Below, in pieces: positions 52,054 through 61,004 of a stretch of 64,000 nt of DNA (position 1 is its first letter; every line of letters begins with the position of its first letter). The stretch is from NCBI RefSeq assembly GCF_008330225.1, contig NZ_CP042466.1, positions 1,498,501-1,562,500 of the forward strand. The letters are read 5' to 3'. This DNA comes from Geobacter sp. FeAm09 (lineage in GTDB: Bacteria > Desulfobacterota > Desulfuromonadia > Geobacterales > Pseudopelobacteraceae). Position numbers and translations under genes: made by a program. The notes under the pieces were generated by a model. The model ran no database searches. It had not been told where the DNA came from and worked only from the letters and a program-made list of their open reading frames with translations.

Positions 52054-53727
52054 CTAGAATTTCTCGAATTCGTCGTCGAGGCGGTCCGGCCCCGAAGGCC
52101 CCATGTCGAGACTGACCCCGTTGCCCTTGCGGACCACCGGCGCGGAAACGCTCCGGGCCGCGTGGGCGATCTGGACGCTCTTGCGGGCCGGCCGGGAAGC
52201 CTGGGAACTGCGCGCCTGGCCGGCGTCGATACGGAAGAAGCTGATGGAATCCTTCAACTGCTCGGCCTGGCCCGAAAGCTCTTCCGAGGTGGAGGCCATC
52301 TCTTCCGATGCCGAGGCGTTCTGCTGGATGACGCTGTCCAACTGCTGGATGGCCTTGTTGATCTGTTCGGCCCCGGCGTCCTGCTCCTTGCTGGAGGCGG
52401 AGATCTCCTGGACCAGCTCCGCGGTCTTCTGGATGTCGGGGAGCATCTTGTCCAGCATCTGCCCGGCGGTCTCGGCCACCTGGACGCTGCGGGTGGAAAG
52501 CTCCGAGATCTCGCCCGCGGCCGCCTGGCTCCGCTCGGCCAGCTTCCTGACCTCGGAGGCGACCACGGCGAACCCCTTGCCGTGCTCCCCGGCCCGGGCG
52601 GCCTCGATGGCGGCGTTGAGGGCCAGCAGGTTGGTCTGGCGGGCAATCTCCTCGATGATGGAGATCTTGGTGGCGATCTCCTTCATGGCGCCCACGGTCT
52701 CGGCCACGGCCTTGCCCCCCTCCTTGGCGTCGGAGGCCGACTTGACGGCAATCTTCTCGGTCTGGGTGGAATTGTCGGCGTTCTGCTTGATGCTGGAGGT
52801 CATCTCCTCCATGGACGACGAGATCTCCTCGGCCGAGGCCGCCTGTTCGGTAGCCCCCTGGGAGAGCTGCTGGGCCGTGGCGGAGAGTTCCTGGCTGCCG
52901 GAAGCCACGTTGTCCGCCGCCGCAACCACGTCGCCCACCACGTGCTTGAGCTTGTCCACCATGTTCCTGATGGCCTCCATCAACTGGCCGGTCTCGTCCC
53001 TGCTCGTGACCTGAACGGCCACGGTGAGGTCACCGGCGGCCAGTGAGTTGGCCACCCCAACGGCTTCGGACAGGGGGCGCACGATGCCGCGGGTCAGGAA
53101 CACCGCCACGAATACCGCAAACAGGATGGCAACGCCGCCGATGGCGAACATCCAGCTTCGGGCGGCATCGTAGGTTTTGCCCGCCTCTTCGTAGCGGATC
53201 TTGGTACGTTCCTTCTGGTGGTCGGCCAACCCGTTGAGTAGATCGATCCATTTTCTGGTGGCGGGGCGGGCCTCTTTCATCATTAACGCCGATGCCTCGG
53301 CGCTTTTTCCCGCCAGGGCGAGCTCAAAGACCTTGTTGTTCAACGGCCGGGCCGCATCCTGGGCCTCTTTGATCTTGGCAATCAGGTCCAGCCCCTTCTG
53401 GTCATCCTTCGTGGTCATGCCCTCGATTTTTTTGAAGCCCTCGTTGTATTTTTCGCGCTGTTCCTGGGAACTCTTGTAATATCCCTGCCGTTTTTCGCTG
53501 CTCTCGTCGATGATCACGTTGCGCAGGTTCAACGATACCTCAAAGATATTGTTCAACATGTCGTTTGCCAACTCGAACCGTTCATTGTTGACCTTGACGA
53601 TGCGCTCAAGTTTTCCCTGGATCTGCCCCATATTGGAGATGCCGATCCAGGTCAATGCCAGCATCAGCGCCAGCACAATGCCAAATCCCAATGCGAGCCG
53701 TTTACCGATCTTCATGTTGTTGAGCAT
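52054..53727 (-). CDS. Transmembrane methyl-accepting chemotaxis protein
   Basis: 557 residues: a membrane helix at about 12-32, a 160-residue periplasmic region that looks like a four-helix bundle, a second helix (about 192-215), HAMP, and the cytoplasmic signalling hairpin with the tip [20 protein letters not shown]. There is no C-terminal NWETF-type CheR tether; it ends DDEFEKF. AGGAGG precedes ATG 53727. It lies between cheA and cheW. The ligand is unknown. Confidence 0.94.
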   Translation of the reverse strand: MLNNMKIGKRLALGFGIVLALMLALTWIGISNMGQIQGKLERIVKVNNERFELANDMLNNIFEVSLNLRNVIIDESSEKRQGYYKSSQEQREKYNEGFKKIEGMTTKDDQKGLDLIAKIKEAQDAARPLNNKVFELALAGKSAEASALMMKEARPATRKWIDLLNGLADHQKERTKIRYEEAGKTYDAARSWMFAIGGVAILFAVFVAVFLTRGIVRPLSEAVGVANSLAAGDLTVAVQVTSRDETGQLMEAIRNMVDKLKHVVGDVVAAADNVASGSQELSATAQQLSQGATEQAASAEEISSSMEEMTSSIKQNADNSTQTEKIAVKSASDAKEGGKAVAETVGAMKEIATKISIIEEIARQTNLLALNAAIEAARAGEHGKGFAVVASEVRKLAERSQAAAGEISELSTRSVQVAETAGQMLDKMLPDIQKTAELVQEISASSKEQDAGAEQINKAIQQLDSVIQQNASASEEMASTSEELSGQAEQLKDSISFFRIDAGQARSSQASRPARKSVQIAHAARSVSAPVVRKGNGVSLDMGPSGPDRLDDEFEKF

Positions 53728-53925
53728 ACCGCCTCCTGGAGTTGAGTAGTGGGCGTACCATGAATCACACGTTGTGCAGAAATGAAAGGTGAACGTCGTG
53801 TTTCGTATGACTGAACGTTATCAGTTTTTCGTCAAACTTCAAGCGCGGCGCGGTTCGAACCGGCGGCCTGAAGCGGCACCATGAGCCGCGCCGGGCACAC
53901 ACAGGGCCGGGGCGGCCGCTCCGTT

Positions 53926-56028
53926 TCACGGGCTCCCGTGCCCGTCGGCTTCGACCGACTGGAGCAGCAGCCCCATGTCGAGGATCAGGGCCACGGTGCC
54001 GTCCCCCAGGATCGTGGCGCCCGAGATGCCTTTGACGTCGCGGTACATCCGCCCCAGGGACTTGATGACCGTCTGGTGTTCGCCGATCACATTGTCCACG
54101 ACAAAGCCGACCTTGGTGCCGTGAATGTTCGTGATGACGATCTGTTCGATGTCCGGCCGGTCGTCGGAGATGCAGAACCGCTCCCGCAGCGGGATGTAGG
54201 GGACGATGGCGCCGCGCACGTTGGCCAGGTTGCGGCCGTGGGCCTCCTTGATGTTGTCCCGGGTCAGCTCGACACACTCCTCCACCGACGAGAGCGGCAT
54301 GACGAAATAATTGGCGCCGATGCGGACCAGCAGGCTTTCGATGATGGCCAGGGTCAGGGGGATTTTGAGGGTCATGGTGCTGCCGGCTCCGCGCACCGTA
54401 GCGATATCGATGCTGCCGCGCAGCGCTTCGATGGCCTTCTTGACCACGTCCATGCCCACGCCGCGCCCCGAGACGTTGGTGATCCTGGCTGCGGTGGAGA
54501 AGCCGGGGGCGAAGATCAGGTTGTAGATCTCCTTGTCCGACAACTCGGCAGTGGCCGTTATGATCCCCCGCTCCACGGCCTTGGCGCGGATGGCCTCCCT
54601 GTCGAGCCCCGCCCCGTCGTCGCGGATGGTGATCAGGACGCTGTCTCCGGAGTGCACCGCGCCCAGGTGCACGGTCCCCTGGGCCGGTTTGCCGGCGGCC
54701 ACTCGCACGTCGGGCATTTCGATGCCGTGGTCGATGCTGTTGCGGATCAGGTGCACCAGGGGGTCGTTGAGCCGCTCGATGACGGTTTTGTCCAGTTCCG
54801 TTTCCGCGCCCTCGGTCTCCATCTCGATCTCTTTGCCCAGTTCCTGGGAGAGGTCGCGCACCAGGCGCTTGAATTTGCTGAAGGTGGTGCCGATGGGGAG
54901 CATGCGGATGTTGAGGGCCGTGTCGCGCAGGTCGTTGGTCAGGCGTTCCACCTCTTCGGCGATGGAAGCGAAATCGGCGTTGCCGTGCAGGGCCGCGGTC
55001 TGGCTGAGATGGGCCTGGACCGTGACCAGTTCCCCCACCAGGTTGACCAGGAGGTCGAGCTTTTCGGCGGGCACGCGGATGCTGGAGGTCGATTCCTGGT
55101 TGGCCCGATCCTGGCGCACGTTCTTGACGTGCTGCTGTTCCACCAGGGCCGACTGCACCTTGTCGGGCGTCACGGCCCCCACGGCAACCGCCAACTCTCC
55201 AAAGCGTTTTTGCAGTCCGAGTACCTTCTGGATTTCCATCTGGCTCAAGTCGCCGCGCTCCACCAGGATATCGCCCAGCTTCTTATAGTCCAGATCCGTG
55301 TCGCCGTCGCCGCCGTCGTCGATCAGGTCCACCTTCAGCTCGCAATCGTCCTCGATGAAGATGAAAACATCCTTGATGGCGTCCATATCCCGTGCGGTGG
55401 TCAGGATGATATCCCAGTAGAGGTAGCAGAGTTCTGGGTTGATGTCGTCAAGCGCGGGAACGTCCGAGGTGTGGGCCACCACATGGCAGGTCCCCAGTTC
55501 GCGCAGTTCATTGATCAGGCCCAGCGGCTTGGTGCCGGAGAGGAACAGCTCCGGGCACGGCTTGAAGCGGATGCGCCAGGTCTTCACCGTCTCGGCCCCG
55601 GTGGCAGGGGCGGGGCCTGGAACCGCCGGCGGGCTCGTTTCGTCGGGGAGCTGCGGAGCCAGTTGCCTGAGTCCGGCGATAACCGCCTCGCCCTCTGTCC
55701 GGTCGGGCTCGTCCCCGGAAACCGACGCGTCCAGAAGGCCCTTAATATGGTCCCGGGCGCGCAGGGTCAGGTTCAGGAGCGATTTCGAAACCGTCATCCT
55801 GCCGTTGCGCACCAGGTCGAAGACCGTTTCCACCTCGTGGGTGAAGCCGGCGATCTCGTCGAAACCGAACATGGCGCCCGATCCCTTGATGGTATGCATG
55901 GCGCGGAAAACCCTGCCGATCAACTCTTCGTCCGCGGGGTTCTCCTCCAGTTCGAGCAGCGACGTTTCCAGTTCCGTCAGCAGTTCATTCGCCTCTTCCC
56001 GGTAGGTGACAATATGGTGTTCGATCAT
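53926..56028 (-). CDS. cheA: Chemotaxis histidine kinase CheA
   Basis: 700 residues. The HPt domain carries His45 in FRAMHTIKGSG. An unusual segment at about 250-310 (KLGDILVERGDLSQMEI, then FGELAVAVGAVTPDKVQSAL) resembles the N-terminal MshEN/GspE-type helical domain. Dimerisation and ATP-binding domains follow (VNLVGELVTVQAH; HLIRNSIDHGIE; GRGVGMDVVKK), then the CheW-like C-terminal domain. A typical CheY-binding P2 domain is not obvious but may lie at about 140-240. The full set of catalytic motifs is present. 198 bp separate it from the downstream MCP. Confidence 0.94.
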   Translation of the reverse strand: MIEHHIVTYREEANELLTELETSLLELEENPADEELIGRVFRAMHTIKGSGAMFGFDEIAGFTHEVETVFDLVRNGRMTVSKSLLNLTLRARDHIKGLLDASVSGDEPDRTEGEAVIAGLRQLAPQLPDETSPPAVPGPAPATGAETVKTWRIRFKPCPELFLSGTKPLGLINELRELGTCHVVAHTSDVPALDDINPELCYLYWDIILTTARDMDAIKDVFIFIEDDCELKVDLIDDGGDGDTDLDYKKLGDILVERGDLSQMEIQKVLGLQKRFGELAVAVGAVTPDKVQSALVEQQHVKNVRQDRANQESTSSIRVPAEKLDLLVNLVGELVTVQAHLSQTAALHGNADFASIAEEVERLTNDLRDTALNIRMLPIGTTFSKFKRLVRDLSQELGKEIEMETEGAETELDKTVIERLNDPLVHLIRNSIDHGIEMPDVRVAAGKPAQGTVHLGAVHSGDSVLITIRDDGAGLDREAIRAKAVERGIITATAELSDKEIYNLIFAPGFSTAARITNVSGRGVGMDVVKKAIEALRGSIDIATVRGAGSTMTLKIPLTLAIIESLLVRIGANYFVMPLSSVEECVELTRDNIKEAHGRNLANVRGAIVPYIPLRERFCISDDRPDIEQIVITNIHGTKVGFVVDNVIGEHQTVIKSLGRMYRDVKGISGATILGDGTVALILDMGLLLQSVEADGHGSP

Positions 56029-56074
56029 GATAGGGGACCTCGTGCGGGGGTGGCGGGTGCCGGAACGGCAGGGC

Positions 56075-56440
56075 TCACCCGAGAACCTTCCTGATGACGG
56101 CGATAAGCTGCTCGGGCTTGAAAGGCTTCACGATCCAGCCGGTGGCGCCGGCGGCCTTGCCTTCGGACTTCTTGCCGTCCTGGGATTCGGTGGTCAGCAT
56201 GATGATCGGGATGAACTTGTTGAGCGCCCCGGCCCTGACCCCCTTGATCAGGCCCAGGCCGTCCATGTTCGGCATGTTCAGGTCGGTAATCAGCATATCG
56301 ACCTTTTGGGAGGAAAGCTTGGTCAGTGCGTCTTTGCCGTCCACCGCCTCCAGGACGTCGTACCCGTTCTGCTTGAGGGTGAAGCTGACCATCTGCCGGA
56401 CACTGGCCGAATCGTCGGCCGTCATAATCAGTTTTGCCAT
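56075..56440 (-). CDS. cheY: CheY-like response regulator
   Basis: 121 residues, a single receiver domain: acidic pair at 9-10, phospho-acceptor Asp53 (LITDLNMPNMDG), the switch Thr in MLTTES and Lys in VKPFKPEQL. GGAGGTG precedes the ATG at 56440, which overlaps the stop of the STAS gene by one base. It is immediately upstream of cheA and is the obvious phosphoacceptor. Confidence 0.95.
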   Translation of the reverse strand: MAKLIMTADDSASVRQMVSFTLKQNGYDVLEAVDGKDALTKLSSQKVDMLITDLNMPNMDGLGLIKGVRAGALNKFIPIIMLTTESQDGKKSEGKAAGATGWIVKPFKPEQLIAVIRKVLG

Positions 56441-56802
56441 TATTTCACACCTCCGAACCAAATGCAGGATGCGTTGCCGTTATGACTGCACGGGCCGGTC
56501 TGGCATGCCCCGATCCCGTCCTTCAACTCCATTAGGCACGCGGGAAGCTGCCCCGCGAAGGTGAATACTTTGCCGGCCGCCGCCGCCGTCTTGCAGGCGG
56601 AGCAGATCAACTGCAGGCCCGGTATGTCGATTTCATGCACCTGCGTCACATCCAGGACGACCTGCTGCGCGCCGGCCAGGGCATTCCTGAGGGTCTCGCG
56701 GAATTCCCTGCCCCGTTCGATGGTCAGGGCGCCATCGAGGATGACGGTTGCGGCCGGGGCATCCGCCGCACTTCCCGGGTCATGCGCCTTCTGTTCCGTC
56801 AT
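56440..56802 (-). CDS. STAS-domain protein lacking the usual Ser
   Basis: 120 residues. After a 15-residue polar start, residues about 18-105 form a STAS (anti-anti-sigma-like) domain: VILDGALTIERGREFRETL, then VVLDVTQVHEIDIPGLQLI. In partner-switching STAS proteins the loop is usually D-S-x-G with a phosphorylated Ser; here it reads DIPG, so classical Ser phosphorylation is not possible. The C-terminal tail has extra Cys. It is a small accessory protein in many che clusters; here it is coupled to cheY by TAATG. Confidence 0.85.
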   Translation of the reverse strand: MTEQKAHDPGSAADAPAATVILDGALTIERGREFRETLRNALAGAQQVVLDVTQVHEIDIPGLQLICSACKTAAAAGKVFTFAGQLPACLMELKDGIGACQTGPCSHNGNASCIWFGGVK

Positions 56803-56840
56803 GCCATTTCCCCCGCTCGTTTCTTGGGTTGTACGTCGCC

Positions 56841-58688
56841 TCAAAAGAGATCCACATTGTCGCCGAACTCCGAAGCGGTGTCCGCCGCTGCCGGGGCTGC
56901 CCCCTGCGGTGTTGTGATAGCAAGAGCTATGCCGCGCTTGCGGGCAATCGCCTCGTGGATGTGGCGCTCGCTCTCCATGGTGTAGCGTTCTTCCATGTGG
57001 CGCAGGTTGTTTTTGAATTCCGCGCTGGCCGGTTCCAGTTCCCGGGCTTCCCTGACGATGCCGTCGAGGATGGCCATGACCTCGTCCGCCATGCCCGCGA
57101 CCCGCTCGTGGGCGTCCATGGTGCCGGTGGCCTCCTCTATCCGCTCCGCCAGGGCGCTGACCTTGTCGTTGAGACCGGCCAGCAGGGACACCAGTTCGTC
57201 GTTCATGGCGCCCAGGGCCGCGAGGATCTGCTCGGTTTCCGCCTCCATGGTGGCCACCTTCGCCCCCAGGTGATCCTGTTCCTGGCTCGCCTCGCCGAAA
57301 AGGCGCTCCGTGACGCGGTTGATCTGCAGCAGGGCCTCCGAGACCGCCGAGGTCTGGGTCACGGCCTCGACCGAAAGCCGCTTGATCGCCTCGGCGAGCA
57401 CCCCCAGGGCCGCACCCTCGCGACCGGTATGGGCCGCTTTGATCTGGGAGTTGAGGGCGATCAGGTCGATCTCCGAGCCGATCTCCTCGATATCCGTCAC
57501 AAAGCCGGTCACCTCCTGCATCGTATCGGCGACCTTCTTCAGGGTGGCGGACATCTCCTGGTCGGCCAGGGCGCATTTGGCCAGCACCGCGGTCACGGTG
57601 GCCATGTCGCTGCTGATGGCCCCCACGAACGAACCACCGGTCGCCGCGTCCGCGATGCCGGTGGTGGCCAGGGTCTCCGAGGTCATGCGGGCCTGTTTGC
57701 CGGCCACGTCCCGGAGGTTTTCGACGATGGAGCGGACCGCGCTGCACAGCTCGGATGCCGCGTGCCGGAGCTGCGCGGATTGCAGTTCGCACACGTCGCC
57801 GGCCTCCGTGACCAGATGGCGGCAGTCGCCGTTTGCGGCGGCATCGGTCGGGATGCCCTGCATCCTGGCGGCAAGGCACTCCAGGGCCTCCACGATGTGC
57901 TCGAACTGCTGGCGGGTCATGTCGTGCATCTGCATGGAGGAAACCACTTCGCTGATGTTGCCGGAGACCTCGCCGGAGACCGAGGAGATCATGGTGGCGA
58001 AGCTGGTGCAGCGGTCATTGACGGAGATCAGTTCTTCCAGGGTGTGGGAGGCGCCCGCCAGGGTCGTGCTCAACTCCCGGTCCTGGGCGTCCTCGCTGGC
58101 GCGGACGGTGCGCAGGGTGTCGCCGATCATGCCGGCCAGCATCTGCCGGTCCCCCAGGATGCTGGCGGATTTTTCGTTTACCATGTGGGAGAGTTTTTCC
58201 ACGTCCATGGCCAGGGTCTGGAACCCGAGCCCCACCTCGCCCAGGCGGGAACTCTCTATCTTCGTGGAGGTGCTCAGCATCCGCAGAATCTTGTACATCT
58301 TCTGGAAGCCGTCCAGGGGCTCGGTCAAATGATTGAGAAGCTCCAGGATGCGTTCCAGCATGGTGCAGTTTTCGCGGCTCTGGGAACGGGTGCCGGCGAG
58401 GTAGGCCTCCATGTCGCCCATCATCTCGCGCAGGCGTTCGATCACCGTCTGGGCCTGCGGCCCGGAGACCGCCTCGACCATCCGGTTGGCCAGGGAGGTG
58501 ATTTCCTGGGAGCGCTGGTAAAAATCCTGCATCTGGGCGCCGATATGGAGAAATTCGTTCTCGGTGGTGCCTGCCAGCCTTTTGAGCGTGTCGATGGAAG
58601 GGGTGATGACGGAGCGCCACCCGGCTATCGCCGTCGCGTCGCTCGATCCCGCCCCGGATATGGTGATGTGCGCTGTTGCAGGGGACAT
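56841..58688 (-). CDS. Soluble MCP-like protein with degenerate signalling tip
   Basis: 615 residues, almost entirely helical, without any membrane segment or HAMP domain. The region at about 400-460 (IDLIALNSQIKAAHTGREG, then LAEAIKRLSVEAV) aligns with the MCP tip pattern ([18 protein letters not shown]), but several conserved residues have changed, so contact with CheA/CheW may be altered. The C-terminus ends SEFGDNVDLF. AAGGAAG precedes the ATG. It lies between a response regulator and the STAS gene. It could be a cytosolic receptor or a structural partner of the array. Confidence 0.8.
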   Translation of the reverse strand: MSPATAHITISGAGSSDATAIAGWRSVITPSIDTLKRLAGTTENEFLHIGAQMQDFYQRSQEITSLANRMVEAVSGPQAQTVIERLREMMGDMEAYLAGTRSQSRENCTMLERILELLNHLTEPLDGFQKMYKILRMLSTSTKIESSRLGEVGLGFQTLAMDVEKLSHMVNEKSASILGDRQMLAGMIGDTLRTVRASEDAQDRELSTTLAGASHTLEELISVNDRCTSFATMISSVSGEVSGNISEVVSSMQMHDMTRQQFEHIVEALECLAARMQGIPTDAAANGDCRHLVTEAGDVCELQSAQLRHAASELCSAVRSIVENLRDVAGKQARMTSETLATTGIADAATGGSFVGAISSDMATVTAVLAKCALADQEMSATLKKVADTMQEVTGFVTDIEEIGSEIDLIALNSQIKAAHTGREGAALGVLAEAIKRLSVEAVTQTSAVSEALLQINRVTERLFGEASQEQDHLGAKVATMEAETEQILAALGAMNDELVSLLAGLNDKVSALAERIEEATGTMDAHERVAGMADEVMAILDGIVREARELEPASAEFKNNLRHMEERYTMESERHIHEAIARKRGIALAITTPQGAAPAAADTASEFGDNVDLF

Positions 58689-58720
58689 GTAACGCTTCCT
58701 TTATGACGGAACGGATGGAT

Positions 58721-59116
58721 TCAGAGCAAACCGAGCGTCCGTAACTCGTTCATCAGTTTCTGCTTGCCAATGGGCTTGACGAGATAGGCGGTCGCGCCCC
58801 CCTGGTAGAACGCCTGCACGACCGTTTTGGGGTCGTCCAGGGCGGTGGTCATGATCACCTTGGCCTCCAGGTGGGCGGGAACCCGGAGCGAGCGCTCCAC
58901 CTCCCGGATACGCCTCAGTGCCTCCTGGCCGTTGACGCCCGGCATCATGATGTCCATGCAGATCAGGTCGTAGGGGTGCTTGCCCTCGTGGGCCAGTTGG
59001 AAGGAGGTCACCGCCTCTTCGCCGTTGATGGCGATGTCGCAGTCGAAATGCTTCGACAGTAGTTCTTTGAGAATGCGGCGCGAAATGAAGTCGTCTTCCA
59101 CAATGAGGCATTTCAC
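58721..59116 (-). CDS. Single-domain response regulator, GTG start
   Basis: 131 residues, a CheY-like receiver: VKCLIVEDDFISRRILKELL with the acidic pair, phospho-acceptor Asp55 (DLICMDIMMPG) and Lys in YLVKPIGK. The start is GTG at 59116, supported by AAGGAG six bases upstream; GTGA overlaps the stop of the kinase gene. No output domain. Its probable donor is the preceding REC-histidine kinase or CheA. Confidence 0.9.
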   Translation of the reverse strand: MKCLIVEDDFISRRILKELLSKHFDCDIAINGEEAVTSFQLAHEGKHPYDLICMDIMMPGVNGQEALRRIREVERSLRVPAHLEAKVIMTTALDDPKTVVQAFYQGGATAYLVKPIGKQKLMNELRTLGLL

Positions 59117-60342
59117 GAGGGGCTCCTTGAGGGCACCGGCATGTCGGTCCTGACCTGAAAATGAAAGCTGCACCCGCCGCCCGGACCGTTTTCGGCCCAC
59201 AGGCGGCCATCCAGAAGGGTGGCGATATGTCTTGCAATACTCAGGCCGAGTCCGACGCCGCCGAAACGTCGCGTCAACGAACTGTCCACCTGAACGAAGG
59301 GGTCGAAGATCCTCTCCAGCATGGCGTCGGGGATGCCGATGCCGCTGTCGCGCACGGTGAAGCATACCCAGGGGCCTTCCGGTGGCTCCGCGGCAACCTC
59401 CAGGCGCACCCCGCCGGCCTCGGTAAACTTGAGGGCGTTCTCCAGGAGTATCCCCAGGAGCCGGCAGAGCTGCTCGCCGTCGCAGGCGATGCTCTGCGGC
59501 GCATCCGGCGCCACCCGTACTTCGAGGCTGAGCTCTTTTGCGGCGAATCGCTCGCGGTGCTCCCGAGCCAGCCGTCCCAGGGCCGCGGGGATGTCGAGGG
59601 GCTCGCGCCTGACCGCTGCCCCATGGCCGAAGCCGCTCCGGAACGAGAGCAGCCGGTCCACGAGTTCCAGCATCTTCCCCGCCGACTGGCGGGCCATTTC
59701 GAGGTATTCCTTCTGGAAGCCGGAGGGTTCCGTATCTGCAAGCAGGTCGAGGGCGCCGATCACGCCGTTCATGGGGGTGCGCATCTCATGGGTGATGGTC
59801 GCCATGAACTCGCTTTTCTCGTTGGCCGCCCCGAGCAGGGCCGTGCGCGTTTTTTCCAGTTCGGCCAAGGCGTTCTGCAGCTCCCCAGTCCGGGTGGCAA
59901 CGGCTTCTTCGAGCTCGGCGCGGTAATTCTTTTCCATGCGCAAAAGCTTCGAGTAGGTGACGGCCTTTGTCACCACATTCTGCAGGTAGGGGAGGTCGAA
60001 CGGTTTGGAGATGAAGTCGAAAGCCCCGTTTTTGATGGCGTTGACCGCCACCTGGAACTGGGCGTATCCGGTCATGATGACGATGGGGGTGTGGGGGCGG
60101 CGCTGATGGATGTCGCCCAGGAAGGTGATGCCGTCTTCGTCCGGCATCATGACGTCCGTGATGATCGCGTCGAACTCGCCGTCTTCCAGCAGGCGGCGGG
60201 CTCCGGCAGCATGACCGGCGGTGCTGACCCTGATCCCCGTCTTTTCCAGGCCGAAGGAGATGAGACGCAGTATGTCATCCTCGTCGTCCACGACGAGGAT
60301 GTGGGGAGAACGCCGGTCAAGCTGCTCTGCGGATAGGTTCAT
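59113..60342 (-). CDS. REC-histidine kinase
   Basis: 409 residues: N-terminal receiver with Asp63 (AIITDVMMPDEDG), a coiled linker, HisKA with the phospho-His in TITHEMRTPMNGV near residue 190, and a HATPase with LLENALKF, DSGIGIP and GVGLGLSIARHI. No membrane segment or PAS domain, so it is a cytosolic kinase whose own receiver is probably set by another kinase. It is translationally coupled to the following response regulator and lies 41 bp after the cytochrome P460 gene. Confidence 0.9.
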   Translation of the reverse strand: MNLSAEQLDRRSPHILVVDDEDDILRLISFGLEKTGIRVSTAGHAAGARRLLEDGEFDAIITDVMMPDEDGITFLGDIHQRRPHTPIVIMTGYAQFQVAVNAIKNGAFDFISKPFDLPYLQNVVTKAVTYSKLLRMEKNYRAELEEAVATRTGELQNALAELEKTRTALLGAANEKSEFMATITHEMRTPMNGVIGALDLLADTEPSGFQKEYLEMARQSAGKMLELVDRLLSFRSGFGHGAAVRREPLDIPAALGRLAREHRERFAAKELSLEVRVAPDAPQSIACDGEQLCRLLGILLENALKFTEAGGVRLEVAAEPPEGPWVCFTVRDSGIGIPDAMLERIFDPFVQVDSSLTRRFGGVGLGLSIARHIATLLDGRLWAENGPGGGCSFHFQVRTDMPVPSRSPS

Positions 60343-60383
60343 GGCTGCCCGGTGAAGGTGTCGAGATGAGAATGTGCTACATG

Positions 60384-60860
60384 CTATTTTTTGAAATCGT
60401 TGATGGTCGAGATGACGTAATCCCTTTTGGCTGCGTCCTTCTGGTGGCAGCCGAAGCAGGTGCCCACGGGGTCAAGCCCGCTCGGGGCGCCGTCGGCGCC
60501 GTATCCGGCGAACAGCCAGCCGCCGGTCGTTTTCATGCGCTTGTCCTTGCGCATCAGGACGATCATGTTCTTGGAGCCCTCGGCGGGGGAGCCGGAGCCC
60601 TCCTTGATGTTGAAGTGCTCGATGATGATGGAACTCCCCTCGGCAAACCGGTTGCCGGCCTTGTACCCCGCCATGGCCTTCTTGTCGGCGTAGATGTAGT
60701 GAATCCCGTAAAACAGGGAACTCTTGTCGGTAACGACCTTGCGGCCGCTTTTTTGCCAGGAATGGTACGACTTGGGCAGGGAAGGGGAGGTTGAGCCGGC
60801 CCACAGGGCGGCCGGCAGGGAGATAAGGCACAACATGACACAAGCTGCGATCCGGTTCAT
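60384..60860 (-). CDS. Cytochrome P460-family secreted haem protein
   Basis: 158 residues: signal peptide about 1-21 (MNRIAACVMLCLISLPAALW), then a small domain ending with the haem motif CFGCH (Cys135, Cys138, His139). SLFYGIHYIYADKKAM and GGWLFAGYGADG match the cytochrome P460/c'-beta type fold. Known relatives oxidise hydroxylamine or bind NO; which of these applies here cannot be told. AGGAG precedes the ATG at 60860, and a promoter lies just upstream. It appears to head the chemosensory transcription unit. Confidence 0.85.
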   Translation of the reverse strand: MNRIAACVMLCLISLPAALWAGSTSPSLPKSYHSWQKSGRKVVTDKSSLFYGIHYIYADKKAMAGYKAGNRFAEGSSIIIEHFNIKEGSGSPAEGSKNMIVLMRKDKRMKTTGGWLFAGYGADGAPSGLDPVGTCFGCHQKDAAKRDYVISTINDFKK

Positions 60861-60897
60861 AAATGCGAGACTCCTGAGGTGATGGTTTTCTGGTAGT

Positions 60898-60925
60898 AAT
60901 TTATCATAACTTGCCTGTTTGTCCA
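60898..60925 (-). promoter_or_regulatory. Candidate sigma70 promoter upstream of P460 and the che cluster
   Basis: Minus strand: TGGACA (60920-60925), a 16-bp spacer and TAAATT (60898-60903), about 38 bp upstream of the P460 start. It is the best promoter seen at the head of the minus-strand cluster. Confidence 0.5.
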
Positions 60926-61004
60926 CAGGGTAAATACGCCGTTCGCGTTGGCCGGCCGCGCTGGTCAGGGCCGTGAACGCCATGGTCATCGGTCTGCGCG
61001 GCAC

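Noticed and set aside
53807-53835. Promoter for the MCP gene (TTGACG with AGTCAT)
   Set aside because: The -10 box is too poor at every reasonable spacing; no sigma28-type sequence was found either.
53851-53862. 12-bp palindrome CGGTTCGAACCG between cheA and the MCP gene
   Set aside because: It is short, has no T run and no conserved extension; I could not separate it from chance in GC-rich DNA.
53881-56094. A 737-codon plus-strand open frame opposite cheA
   Set aside because: CheA carries all kinase motifs on the minus strand; the plus-strand product is His/Gln/Gly-rich shadow sequence.
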